Shown in pieces: positions 20,047-29,426 of a stretch of DNA of 59,801 bases. Both the position numbers and the translations under genes were made by a program. How positions within the stretch are numbered: position 1 is the first letter of the stretch; each line of letters starts with the position of its first letter. The stretch comes from Candidatus Calditenuaceae archaeon (GTDB lineage: Archaea; Thermoproteota; Nitrososphaeria_A; Caldarchaeales; Calditenuaceae), in contig JANXEE010000014.1 of NCBI GenBank assembly GCA_025058225.1, forward strand, positions 1 through 59,801, written 5' to 3'. The notes under the pieces are model-generated. The model ran no database searches. It worked only from the letters and a program-made list of their open reading frames with translations, and was not told the origin of the DNA.

Positions 20047-21357
20047 TCAATCGGCGTCCCGGAGCTCGACGCTCCCCAGCGGAACGACCGCGAACGCCTT
20101 TCCCCGTGCGAGGGCCCTTACCCTCTCGGCCAGATTCGTTGGAGCCTCTGCGATCACCCTCACGCCGTCGCTGAGATACTCGACGCTCTCGACCTTTCCG
20201 TGGGTGTAAAGGTCCTCGAGAAGCGAGTTGACTGGGTCTCCGTAATCGAGCTTGGCCTCGAACCTCACCAGGTTGGGCAGGTGCCTGGAGATCGCACCGA
20301 CGAGCTCCTCCATCCCCTTCCCGGTCACCGCGGATACCGGTACCGATGGGAGCTCTCCAAGGTCCAGCTCTTCCGTCCTCTCCTTCAGCTCCTCCTCTTT
20401 CAGGAGGTCGACCTTGTTGAGCGCGACGATGATCGGCAGTCCGCTGGCACCGATCTGCCTGAGCGTGTTCAAAGAGACCTCAAGCTTCGTCCTGAGGACC
20501 TCGACGGGTTCGGAGACGTCCAGCACCAGCAGCACGAGGTCAGAGTCGGCTATCTCCATCAGCGTCGACATGAACGCCGAGATCAGCAGCGTCGGAACGT
20601 TCCTGATGAAACCGACGGTGTCCGAGACGTAGACCGGTCTGCCGTTCAGTCGCGTGAGCCTCCTCTTCGTCGAGAGGGTTGTGAACATCGCGTCTGAGAT
20701 CTCCGTTGGGACAGAGGTCAGCCTCGTGAAGATCGTCGACTTGCCGGCGTTAGTGTAACCAGCGAGAGAGATCGTGGGTATCCCCGAGGCCCTCCTCTGT
20801 CTGCTCTCCCAGACCTTCCTCCTCTTTATCTCCTCGAGCTTCTTGGTGATCGTCACCACTTGTCTCTTGACCTCCTCGTAGTAGACGTCGGCCTCGTATG
20901 CGCCGAGCCCGTGGAAACCGGGCTGCTCGCCCTGCTTCGCGAGCCTCACCTTCTCCTTAGCCCTAGGTAGTTCGTACCTGAGCGACGCCAGCTTGATCTG
21001 GAGGTGGGACTCGAGGCTGGTTGCGTGCATCGTGAAGATCTCTAGTATCAGCCGGATCCTCGTGATCACGTCGACGTTCAGCTCCTTCGCGAGGTTGTAT
21101 TCCTGCACGGGCTTGAGCTCGTTCTCGAAGACAACTTTGGTGACCCCGAGGTCCCTCACCGCCTCCTTGAGCTCCCGCAACTTCGACGGCCCGATGTTGT
21201 AGACGGGGTGAGGGAATCTGTGTTGCACCAGTCTGTAAACGACGTCATATTCGGCCGTTCTACAGAGCTCCTCAAGTTCGTCGAGGTTGTCGTCCTCCTC
21301 CCAGGGGTAGAGCCGGTGGACGATCGCCACCCTTCTGCTCCCCGCTAAGCCCACCAC
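20047..21357 (-). CDS. hflX: GTPase HflX
   Basis: HflX N-terminal domain plus GYTNAGKSTIFTRLT G1, DTVGFIRNVP, NKVDLL. Confidence 0.93.
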   Translation of the reverse strand: MVGLAGSRRVAIVHRLYPWEEDDNLDELEELCRTAEYDVVYRLVQHRFPHPVYNIGPSKLRELKEAVRDLGVTKVVFENELKPVQEYNLAKELNVDVITRIRLILEIFTMHATSLESHLQIKLASLRYELPRAKEKVRLAKQGEQPGFHGLGAYEADVYYEEVKRQVVTITKKLEEIKRRKVWESRQRRASGIPTISLAGYTNAGKSTIFTRLTSVPTEISDAMFTTLSTKRRLTRLNGRPVYVSDTVGFIRNVPTLLISAFMSTLMEIADSDLVLLVLDVSEPVEVLRTKLEVSLNTLRQIGASGLPIIVALNKVDLLKEEELKERTEELDLGELPSVPVSAVTGKGMEELVGAISRHLPNLVRFEAKLDYGDPVNSLLEDLYTHGKVESVEYLSDGVRVIAEAPTNLAERVRALARGKAFAVVPLGSVELRDAD

Positions 21358-21462
21358 CCATTGTGGGGAGCCACTGCCCAGTTCTTAAAAATATAGCGTC
21401 GACGTCCTGACGCCGGATCGCGGTGACGACCTCAGAACCCAAGTCCTCGCCCGCGGATCAGC

Positions 21463-21876
21463 TCAACTCTCCGGTGGCCCTCGCCCCGAACGGGGAGAGC
21501 TCTCCTCGCCGAGCATGTCACCCAAGGTAGGGCCCTGCCTGGGAACCTTCTTGAGGGCCTTCTCAAGTGCCTCGTCGGTCGACTCGATCAGCAGCTTGAT
21601 CCTCAGGGCCCTCTCTAGCCTCCTGGCCAGTTCCATTGAGGGCCTCAGCTCGCCGTTCTCGATCCTCTTGATGGTGGACGCCTTCTCACCCACCAGCTCC
21701 GCCAGCCGCTCTCTGGTGAGGAACCTCGCCTCCCTCCCCCTCCTAACGACCTCACCGTAACCCTCGACGAGCTCGTATCTCTCGACCCGCTCAACGATAC
21801 CACCGTACCTGTCTAGCCGCGCGCCCCTGGGCTGACGGCTCACGTCCCAACAACGCATTAGAGCCTGATAAATCAT
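21463..21876 (-). CDS. aMBF1/MBF1-like helix-turn-helix protein lacking the N-terminal Zn ribbon
   Basis: YGEVVRRGREARFLTRERLAELVGEKASTIKRIENGELRPSMELARRLERALRIKL HTH and TLGD C-terminus. Confidence 0.8.
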   Translation of the reverse strand: MIYQALMRCWDVSRQPRGARLDRYGGIVERVERYELVEGYGEVVRRGREARFLTRERLAELVGEKASTIKRIENGELRPSMELARRLERALRIKLLIESTDEALEKALKKVPRQGPTLGDMLGEESSPRSGRGPPES

Positions 21877-21963
21877 CTCTCAGAAGGCACCGAAGGCTCA
21901 GCGCACCTGCTCTACCCGCGGGCCCTCTTCACGGAAACGTTTAACTAAATCGTCTGACGTCGT

Positions 21964-22869
21964 TTGAGACGCATGATTCCTAGGTCTTTTCAGTACGCAG
22001 CGCCCAGGACTCTGCCCGAGGTCGTGAAGACGTTGAGGAAGTACAAAGGAGACGCGAAGCTCCTCGCAGGAGGTCACAGCCTTGTTCCGTTGATGAAGCT
22101 CAGGCTCTCGAACCCGCAGGTGATCGTTGACATGAGGCACTTGAGGCCCAAGCTCTCTTACGTCAAGACCGACGGCAGGAGCGTGAGGATAGGCGCGCTG
22201 ACGAGGCACGCTGAGATCGAGCACTCCTCGGAGCTGAGGAGGGTGCTCCCGATTATGCCGACCGCCGCCGAGTGGATCGGTGACATGCAGGTCCGGAACA
22301 TGGGGACCATAGGAGGGTCTCTGGCTCACGCGGATCCGGCCTCGGACTGGCCTGTGGTGATGCTCGCCACCGACGCGACGATGGTCGCCTACAGCGGGAG
22401 GACCAGAAGAATACCAGCTGTCAAGTTCTTCCAGGGGCCCTTCACTACGTCGCTGAAGTACTACGAAGTGTTGACCGAGATAGTGATACCGAAACCTCCT
22501 CCGAACCACGGATGGTCGTGGAAGAAGTTCGAGAGGAAGGCTGGAGACTTCGCGACGGTCAACACGGCCGTAATCGTGATCCCCGGTAAGGGTGGTCGCA
22601 TCGAGAGGGCATCGATAGCGGTCGGTGCGGTGCACGTCAGGCCTTACAGGGCCACAGAGTCCGAGAGGATGCTGGCCGGAAAGACACCGACGATAGACCT
22701 GTTGAGGAGCGCCGCGGAGAAGGCCGCGGAGGTCGCTGAGCCAACGTCCGACCTCAGGGGAAGCGCCGAGTACAAGCGCGAGATGGTGAAGGTCTTCGTG
22801 AGGAGGGCGTTGGTGGAGGCCTGTGAGCGCGCCAACCTCATAAGGCCCCAAGTCGCGGAGGTGAGGTGA
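21964..22869 (+). CDS. Aerobic CO dehydrogenase-type FAD-binding medium subunit
   Basis: FQYAAPRTLPEVVKTL..AKLLAGGHSLVPLMKLRLSNPQVIVDM; NMGTIGGSLAHADPASDWP; start may be the downstream ATG at ~21973. Confidence 0.9.
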   Translation: MRRMIPRSFQYAAPRTLPEVVKTLRKYKGDAKLLAGGHSLVPLMKLRLSNPQVIVDMRHLRPKLSYVKTDGRSVRIGALTRHAEIEHSSELRRVLPIMPTAAEWIGDMQVRNMGTIGGSLAHADPASDWPVVMLATDATMVAYSGRTRRIPAVKFFQGPFTTSLKYYEVLTEIVIPKPPPNHGWSWKKFERKAGDFATVNTAVIVIPGKGGRIERASIAVGAVHVRPYRATESERMLAGKTPTIDLLRSAAEKAAEVAEPTSDLRGSAEYKREMVKVFVRRALVEACERANLIRPQVAEVR

Positions 22870-23415
22870 ATGGCTCGTAGGGCCGGTGGTGCCAAGGCTG
22901 CAGGTCCGCTCTCGAAGGTCTCCGTGAGAGTGAAGGTCAACGGCGTCGAGTACTCACATGAGGTCGAGCCGAGGCTTCTGCTGGTTCACTACATCAGGGA
23001 CGTCCTCGGACTCACGGGAACACACATCGGATGCGACACCTCCAACTGCGGCGCATGTACAGTGTTGATGAAAGGCCCTTGGGGAGACGAGTGGAGGGCT
23101 GTGAAGTCCTGTACGTTCTTCACACCTCAGGCCGATGGGACAGAGATCATCACGATCGAGGGCCTTGCGAGGGACGGTGAGCTTCACCCGCTGCAGAAGG
23201 CCTTCTGGGAACACCACGCCCTCCAGTGCGGCTACTGCACACCCGGCATGATACTCTCCGCACTCGGGTTCCTCAAGATCAACCCCAATCCGACGAGGGA
23301 GGAGATCAAGAAGGGCATCTCGGGGAACCTGTGCAGGTGCACCGGCTACGTCAACATCGTCAAGGCTATCGAGGCGGCAGCGAAGGAGATGCGGGAGAAG
23401 GGCAGCTGGATATAG
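22870..23415 (+). CDS. Aerobic CO dehydrogenase-type [2Fe-2S] small subunit
   Basis: [20 protein letters not shown] and [13 protein letters not shown]...[13 protein letters not shown]. Confidence 0.95.
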   Translation: MARRAGGAKAAGPLSKVSVRVKVNGVEYSHEVEPRLLLVHYIRDVLGLTGTHIGCDTSNCGACTVLMKGPWGDEWRAVKSCTFFTPQADGTEIITIEGLARDGELHPLQKAFWEHHALQCGYCTPGMILSALGFLKINPNPTREEIKKGISGNLCRCTGYVNIVKAIEAAAKEMREKGSWI

Positions 23416-23545
23416 TAGCCCTAAGGAGGCCCTGTAGCCTTTTTTTCGGTCTGTTTCCCGATACCGTCGTCAGCGTCGTCGAGCCGCTCACGTCCTGAAC
23501 TCGTGAAAAGGTCTAAATCGATCCGCCAGGAACTTGTGTTGCGAA

Positions 23546-23651
23546 AGCCCGGTCGTCTAGCGGCCAAACTGGCCAGAGGGCCAAGGATTCCGGGCTCTGG
23601 ATCTCAGAGAGGGGATCCCCGGAGACGGCGGTTCGAATCCGCCCCGGGCTA
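23546..23651 (+). tRNA. tRNA-Gln(CUG) with two putative introns (D-loop ~17 nt; anticodon loop ~16 nt)
   Basis: AGCCCGG/CCGGGCT acceptor, GGCGG-TTCGAAT-CCGCC T-arm, CCGGG-CTCTGG../..CCCGG anticodon arm; removing 17 + 16 nt leaves a 73-nt cloverleaf with discriminator A; CCA not encoded. Confidence 0.85.
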
Positions 23652-23732
23652 CGCGTTTCGCTATGTCGACCAAAGGCACCTGCTTCAGCTGAGTGAACGC
23701 TTTATCTGAAGGAACTGGATGACAGGAGTGGC

Positions 23733-24098
23733 TTGTCGAAGGCGAGGAAGGAGCAGGTCAGGGAGAAGGTGGTAAGGTCTGTCGAGACGCCGGCCGCGAA
23801 GGAGCTCGAGGAGTACGTGAGGTCCCTCAGCTACGTGACGCCCTCGATGCTCGCCGAGAGGTTCAAGGTGAGGCTCTCGCTGGCGAAGGACCTACTCTCC
23901 CAACTTGCCTCGCAGGGTCTCCTCCGGGTAGTCAGCGGCACGAACAGGCTCCGGATCTACGCTGTCGTCGGCGGTAAGGCTCCTACGCGAATTCAGGCAA
24001 CAGGTTCTCCCGGTCAGCAGGTCGAGGCCGCCGGCGAAGGGGCAGTCGTCTCCAAGGCGAAGAAGTCCAAGAAGTCTGGAGAGAAAAAGAAGAAGTGA
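23733..24098 (+). CDS. rps25e: 30S ribosomal protein S25e with C-terminal Lys-rich tail
   Basis: YVTPSMLAERFKVRLSLAKDLLSQLASQGLLRVVSGTNRLRIYA, typical S25e winged helix. Confidence 0.88.
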   Translation: MSKARKEQVREKVVRSVETPAAKELEEYVRSLSYVTPSMLAERFKVRLSLAKDLLSQLASQGLLRVVSGTNRLRIYAVVGGKAPTRIQATGSPGQQVEAAGEGAVVSKAKKSKKSGEKKKK

Positions 24099-24115
24099 GG
24101 CGGGGTTCGGTCGTC

Positions 24116-24239
24116 TGGGGCCGGTGGGATTTGAACCCACGACATCCAGCGCTCTGTCTCGCCCCTGTGTCGCCCCTCATCGAGCCACAGGACAGCTTAA
24201 CCCCAGGCTGGCGTCCACTCCATGCTGGACCACGGCCCC
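24116..24239 (-). tRNA. tRNA-Pro(GGG) with ~49-nt anticodon-loop intron
   Basis: GGGGCCG/CGGCCCC acceptor, GTCC..GGAC D-arm, CCAGC-CTGGGG[intron]-GCTGG, GTGGG-TTCAAAT-CCCAC T-arm; intron contains CTGTC-CTGTG / CACAG-GACAG helices. Confidence 0.9.
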
Positions 24240-24342
24240 CGATCGGTCATCTGCCTCGAACCATCTATAAACCTTCCAGAGTCAGTTGGGCTCAGGCTCC
24301 GAAGCAACAGCTATCACAAGGGACGCTCGTGCTCCGGCCGGT

Positions 24343-24428
<86 letters not shown>

Positions 24429-24485
24429 AGTTCCCCAGCTACCCCACACTAAAATTAAATTCGGATAAGATCACAACTTCTGGCG

Positions 24486-24698
24486 ATGTTGAGGGGGTCG
24501 AAGGAGGAGCTCCCGAGGCAGCTGGCGACTCCCATAACTGTCATGAAGTGTGAGGTCTGTGGAACCGAACACTCAAGGCCGCATCAGGAGCAGGACTTCG
24601 TCTTCAAGAAGCTAAAGTCCTTCTGTCCGAAGTGCAACGCGGAGACCGAGATGGTGGTCGTGAGCATTCACGTCGAGGAGAAGAAGCAGAAGACCTGA
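24486..24698 (+). CDS. Small zinc-ribbon-like protein, function unknown
   Basis: Two CxxC pairs: KCEVCGTEHSRP...SFCPKCNAE; true start could be the internal Met (MKCEVC). Confidence 0.6.
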   Translation: MLRGSKEELPRQLATPITVMKCEVCGTEHSRPHQEQDFVFKKLKSFCPKCNAETEMVVVSIHVEEKKQKT

Positions 24699-24700
24699 GT

Positions 24701-25591
24701 TCAGGTCAGGACCTCTGCACCGTCCTCCCAGATCAGTACAGTGTGCTCGGCCTGCGCTACCGGCGCTCCTGATTTCTCGACGAGGACCGCGTAGCCGTGC
24801 ACGTAGCCTCTGCGGTAGAGGGCATCATGCAGTGAGGGGTCCAACCACCTGAACCACCTGGTGGAGTAGGGCAGACCTCCGGTCGCTTCGTGGAGTTTCG
24901 TCAGATGTTCCCGCTGCTCCTTCGGAAGTCTGCTGGCCCTCTCGAGGGAAGTGTGAGGCACCCGAAAGATCTCGACCGAGTTTGAGTCGGTCACCCTTCC
25001 GGCGGCGCTGGACTTCGTGACGAAGGGTTCTATCGCGTAGACCTTCCCCCTCTCGAGCCTTCCCTCTCCAGCCTTCACGTTGGGTATCGAGAGGCCCGCG
25101 TGCAGGTTGTAACGCTCGATCTGGTGTCCAGAGAGGTTGCTGATGGGCCTGTAGCCGAGCGACGTTATCGAGTCGCCGATCGCGCCACCTATTGTCGACA
25201 CTGGGGTGCCTGCTCTCGAGACCCTCACCGCGACTTGAAGGGCTCTCTCCGCAGCCAGCACCATGCCCTCGTCTGATCCGGGCAGGGGGACGGTCACGGC
25301 AGTGTCAGCTATGTAGCCCTCGATAGAGACTCCAAGGTCCACCTTGACCAGCGATCCCCTTCTCAGCTGGTAATCGGTTGAGGGTGTCGGCGTGGAGTGG
25401 GCTGCGATCGAGTCAACCCCGACGTTGCACGGAAACGCAGGCCTTCCGCCGAGCTCCGCTATTCTGGACTCGACCCACTCGGCCACCTCCAGAGCGCTGG
25501 TCCCCTCCTTTACCATGGACCTGACCTCTTCTCTGACCTTCCTAGCTATCTCGCCCGCTGACCTGAGCTGATCGTACCAGCCTTCGCTCAT
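24701..25591 (-). CDS. map: Methionine aminopeptidase, type II
   Basis: AFPCNVGVDSIAAHSTPTPSTDYQLRRGSLVKVDLGVSIEGYIADTAVTV; GHQIERYNLH; YAIEPFVT. Confidence 0.92.
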   Translation of the reverse strand: MSEGWYDQLRSAGEIARKVREEVRSMVKEGTSALEVAEWVESRIAELGGRPAFPCNVGVDSIAAHSTPTPSTDYQLRRGSLVKVDLGVSIEGYIADTAVTVPLPGSDEGMVLAAERALQVAVRVSRAGTPVSTIGGAIGDSITSLGYRPISNLSGHQIERYNLHAGLSIPNVKAGEGRLERGKVYAIEPFVTKSSAAGRVTDSNSVEIFRVPHTSLERASRLPKEQREHLTKLHEATGGLPYSTRWFRWLDPSLHDALYRRGYVHGYAVLVEKSGAPVAQAEHTVLIWEDGAEVLT

Positions 25592-25603
25592 GATGCCTCT
25601 GCT

Positions 25604-25768
25604 TCACCTGCGCGCGATCTCCCTCTTCTTCCACCTGAGGTTGTAGCTCCTGCACTTCCTGCACTTCTCGGCGGTCATCGGGTTCCTGGCGCCGCACTTC
25701 CTGCAGATCTTGTAGTGCAGTCTCTTCCTCTGAGCGAGCTGGATCAGCGAGGCGTCAAGCACCGGCAT
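25604..25768 (-). CDS. rpl40e: 50S ribosomal protein L40e
   Basis: Reverse-strand translation MPVLDASLIQLAQRKRLHYKICRKCGARNPMTAEKCRKCRSYNLRWKKREIARR; absent from ORF track because it is 54 aa. Confidence 0.92.
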   Translation of the reverse strand: MPVLDASLIQLAQRKRLHYKICRKCGARNPMTAEKCRKCRSYNLRWKKREIARR

Positions 25769-25803
25769 GCCGTCCCAACCTCTTCAAGCCGCCCAATTAA
25801 TCT

Positions 25804-26835
25804 CTATTTCAACCCCGAGAAGACCCAGCTCAGGTCCGGGCCCCTCCTGCCCTCCGGCACCCTCTCTGCCAGCGCGTGTGCGATCAGCGGCAGCGCTATC
25901 GTTGCGTCCGCGAAGCACTGGACCTTGTAGCTGTCCTTCGCCTCCTTCCCCCAGCTCACCGCCTCCTCCAGCGTCGCCCCCGAGAGCCCTCCCCAGTGCG
26001 GGCTGTCGGTGGTCACCTGCATCGCGAACCTGTGCGGCCTAGTCTTCGTCAGGTCGCCGTTGGTCAGCACGTCGACCGAGACCGCGACCAGCTGGATGAT
26101 GTCCTTCGGGACTCCACCTCCGATGAAGACCGCAGCGCTGTCCCTGAACCTCGACCTGATCCTCACCATCTGCTCGAAGTCCCTGAAGTGGTCTATCAGG
26201 AGGCCGAAGGAGCTGTCCCTCCACCTGTTCACGAGGTATGCGACGCCGTAACCGCTGTCGACCAGCGCCGGCACGAAGACTGGAACACCAGCCCTGTAGG
26301 CAGACGTCACTATGCCGTCGACCCCCCTGCTGTTGAGCCAACCCCCGAAGAGGTGAAGGTACTCCGCAGACGTGTAGACCCTCGATCTGTCGAGGCTTAG
26401 CATGAACTCCGCGACCATCTCCTCCATCTTCAGGTAGTCCTCCTCTCTGACTAAGACGTCGTGGAACCTATAGATCCGCTGGGACCTGAGCTCCGCGTCG
26501 TCGAAGTTGTGGGAGCTCTGCCAGTACTTCATCCCCATCGCCTCGATGAGGTCCTCGGAGACGTTCGCACCCGTCGAGACCAGAACGTCGACGAACCTCT
26601 TCTCGATCAGCCACTTCACGACCTTCCACTGGCCAGTGGTGCTCATGGAGCCCGCAAGCCCCATGAAGATCACCGTGTCCTCGGCCCTGATCGCCTTCTC
26701 CCAGACCCTGACGGCCTCTCCGAGCGTTCGGCCCTGAAATCCGGTCCCAGACATCTCTTCTAGGATCCTCGAGACGTTCTTTCCGGCACTCACCTCGATC
26801 GGTCTCAGGGGGAGTTGCAGGGGTCCTTCGCGCAC
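25804..26835 (-). CDS. dys: Deoxyhypusine synthase
   Basis: DTVIFMGLAGSMSTTGQWKVVKWLIEKRFVDVLVSTGANVSEDLIEAMG; GGGVPKDIIQ; TDSPHWGGLSGATLEEAVSWGK. Confidence 0.95.
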   Translation of the reverse strand: MREGPLQLPLRPIEVSAGKNVSRILEEMSGTGFQGRTLGEAVRVWEKAIRAEDTVIFMGLAGSMSTTGQWKVVKWLIEKRFVDVLVSTGANVSEDLIEAMGMKYWQSSHNFDDAELRSQRIYRFHDVLVREEDYLKMEEMVAEFMLSLDRSRVYTSAEYLHLFGGWLNSRGVDGIVTSAYRAGVPVFVPALVDSGYGVAYLVNRWRDSSFGLLIDHFRDFEQMVRIRSRFRDSAAVFIGGGVPKDIIQLVAVSVDVLTNGDLTKTRPHRFAMQVTTDSPHWGGLSGATLEEAVSWGKEAKDSYKVQCFADATIALPLIAHALAERVPEGRRGPDLSWVFSGLK

Positions 26836-27007
26836 CTTTTCAGCACCTAGTGCGTTGAGTTGGTCCGTCGGTTCATAAGGGTTAACCTGTATGCGAAAAC
26901 GTGATAACCTGCTATCTCACCAATTCAATTGAAAGGGGAATTCTCAGACAGACCGACGGACAGGGTAGGTCAATCTTGATAAGCACCTCTTAGTGTTGTA
27001 AGCCAGA

Positions 27008-29197
27008 ATGCATGAGGAGCAGCAGCCTGTGAAGGAGCTGAGGTTGAGGGTTGCCGAGGCGCGTCAGAGGGACGTCGGGTACGGAATAGCCAGGATCGAC
27101 AGAGAGGTAGGGTCATCTGCAGGTCTAGCAACTGGCGACATAATAGAAATCAGGGGTCGGAAGCTGGCGGCGGCAACGCTCTGGCTAGGATACCTTGAGG
27201 AGGAGAAGGACGTCGTCAGGATCGACGGCTACATCAGGAGCAACGCGGGCGTCTCGCTGAACGAGTACGTCATCGTGAGGAAGGCCAACGTCAAGGAGGC
27301 GCAGCTCGTGGTCCTCGCGCCCGTGAACAACACCATCAAGCCCGACGAGAACTTCACGAAGCTCGTCAAGAGCAGGCTCATCGAGTACCCGCTGGTCCAG
27401 AAGAACGTCATCCCCGTCCTCTTCTTCGGGAACCTCTTCAACTTCGCGGTCCTCCAGACCAGGCCCACGGGCATAGTCAAGATCACCCCGAAGACCAAGA
27501 TCGTCATCCACAGCAGGCCTGTCCAGGAGAAGTCGCTGAGCACCAACGTCACCTACGAGGACATCGGCGGCCTTCACGAACAGATCCAGAAGATCAGGGA
27601 GATGGTCGAGCTGCCCCTCAGGTACCCTGAGCTCTTCCAGAAGCTCGGCATCGACCCACCGAAGGGCGTGCTCCTCTACGGCCCGCCTGGGTGTGGTAAG
27701 ACGCTGCTGGCGAAGGCCGTCGCGACCGAGGCGGAGGCCAATTTCTTCCTCATCAACGGCCCCGAGATCATGAACAAGTACTACGGCGAGACCGAGGCGA
27801 AGCTCAGGGAGGTCTTCAGGAAGGCAGAAGAGGAGGCCCCGGGCATCATCTTCATCGACGAGCTCGACGCGATCGCGCCTAAGAGGAGCGAGGTCACCGG
27901 TGAGGTCGAGAAGAGGGTCGTGGCTCAGTTACTGGCCCTCATGGACGGACTGGAGGGAAGGGGGCAGGTGATCGTGATCGGTGCCACCAACAGGCCCAAC
28001 GCGCTGGACCCAGCCCTCAGGAGACCGGGCCGGTTCGATAGAGAGATCGAGATCGGCATACCGGACAAGCGGGGCCGCAAGGAGATATTACAGATTCACA
28101 CCCGAGGGATGCCGTTGGCACCTGACGTGGACACGGACAAGCTGGCCGATATTACGAAGGGTTACACGGGTGCGGACCTGGCTGCCCTCTGCAGAGAGGG
28201 CGCGATGAAGTGCATAAGGCGCATCCTCCCGAGCATCGACTTCAACGAGGAGCGTCTCTCACCAGAGATACTGGACCAGCTGGTGGTCACCATGAAGGAC
28301 TTCATGGACGCCTACAAGGAGATAACTCCGACCGCGCTGAGAGAGGTTGAGATCGAGACACCGACGGTCAATTGGGAAGACATCGGCGGCTTGGAGGAGG
28401 TCAAGCAGAGGCTCATCGAGTCGATCGAGTGGCCCATAAAGTACGGCGAGAAGTTCGACAGGTTGGGCATCAAACCTCCCAGAGGCGTGCTCCTCTACGG
28501 CCCACCTGGGTGTGGTAAGACGCTGCTGGCGAAGGCCGTCGCGACCGAGGCGGAGGCGAACTTCGTCACGATCAAGGGCCCCGAGGTCTACTCGAAGTGG
28601 GTCGGAGAGTCCGAGAGGGCGGTCAGAGAGGTCTTCAGGAAGTCGAGGCAGGCGGCTCCGTGCGTCATCTTCCTCGATGAGGTGGAGACCCTGATCCCGA
28701 GGAGGGACATGCTGGACGACAGCTCCGGCGTCACCCACCGCGTAACCAGCACGCTGCTGGCAGAAATGGACGGCATCGAGGAGCTGAGGGACGTCATAAT
28801 CATAGGCGCGACCAACAGACCTGACCTCCTTGACCCCTCTGCCTTAAGGCCCGGGAGGTTCGACAGGTTGATCTACGTGCCTCCACCCGATGAGAAGGGC
28901 AGGTATCAGGTCCTCCGAATATACACTAGGAAGATGCCCCTTGCGCCTGACATAGACCTCGAACGCCTCGCGGCGATGACCGAGGGCTACTCCGGTGCAG
29001 ACCTAGAGGCGCTCTGCAGGGAGGCGGGGCTCTCAGCCCTGAGGAGGAACCCCGACGCGGAACACGTGACCTGGGCCGACTTCCAGGAGGGGCTGAAGCT
29101 GGTCAAGCCCAGCATAACTCCTCAGATGCTGAAGGAGTACGAGAAGATCGCCGAGCTGCTGAGAGCCTCCGACAAGCCGCTGACGATGTTCGGTTAG
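27008..29197 (+). CDS. cdc48: CDC48/VCP-type double-AAA ATPase
   Basis: N-domain plus two AAA modules, each [27 protein letters not shown]; Walker [11 protein letters not shown] and [10 protein letters not shown]. Confidence 0.97.
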   Translation: MHEEQQPVKELRLRVAEARQRDVGYGIARIDREVGSSAGLATGDIIEIRGRKLAAATLWLGYLEEEKDVVRIDGYIRSNAGVSLNEYVIVRKANVKEAQLVVLAPVNNTIKPDENFTKLVKSRLIEYPLVQKNVIPVLFFGNLFNFAVLQTRPTGIVKITPKTKIVIHSRPVQEKSLSTNVTYEDIGGLHEQIQKIREMVELPLRYPELFQKLGIDPPKGVLLYGPPGCGKTLLAKAVATEAEANFFLINGPEIMNKYYGETEAKLREVFRKAEEEAPGIIFIDELDAIAPKRSEVTGEVEKRVVAQLLALMDGLEGRGQVIVIGATNRPNALDPALRRPGRFDREIEIGIPDKRGRKEILQIHTRGMPLAPDVDTDKLADITKGYTGADLAALCREGAMKCIRRILPSIDFNEERLSPEILDQLVVTMKDFMDAYKEITPTALREVEIETPTVNWEDIGGLEEVKQRLIESIEWPIKYGEKFDRLGIKPPRGVLLYGPPGCGKTLLAKAVATEAEANFVTIKGPEVYSKWVGESERAVREVFRKSRQAAPCVIFLDEVETLIPRRDMLDDSSGVTHRVTSTLLAEMDGIEELRDVIIIGATNRPDLLDPSALRPGRFDRLIYVPPPDEKGRYQVLRIYTRKMPLAPDIDLERLAAMTEGYSGADLEALCREAGLSALRRNPDAEHVTWADFQEGLKLVKPSITPQMLKEYEKIAELLRASDKPLTMFG

Positions 29198-29202
29198 AGG
29201 TC

Positions 29203-29424
29203 ATGGGGAGGACGGAGCTGATCCAGGCGGTTCTGGACGTCCTGAGGAAGAACAGCGGGAAGATGATGGAGTCGAGCCTGCTGAAGTCGCTACAGAACAG
29301 GTACAGGGACGTCACGCTCTCCGAGCTGAGGAAGGCCCTGCTCGTGATGGAGCTGAACGGGGTCATCAGGGTCCACAGCCTCGACGAGGAGCGGAAGCTG
29401 ATCAGCGTCGTCGGCGTCAAGTGA
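29203..29424 (+). CDS. Small winged-helix-like protein, function unknown
   Basis: 73 aa ORF immediately downstream of cdc48, compatible coding pattern: ELIQAVLDVLRKNSGKMMESSLLKSLQNRYRDVTLSELRKALLVMELNGVIRV. Confidence 0.7.
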   Translation: MGRTELIQAVLDVLRKNSGKMMESSLLKSLQNRYRDVTLSELRKALLVMELNGVIRVHSLDEERKLISVVGVK

Positions 29425-29426
29425 GT

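Noticed and set aside
21898-22851. 317-aa minus-strand ORF opposite coxM
   Set aside because: Antisense shadow of a well-supported FAD-binding subunit; composition not protein-like
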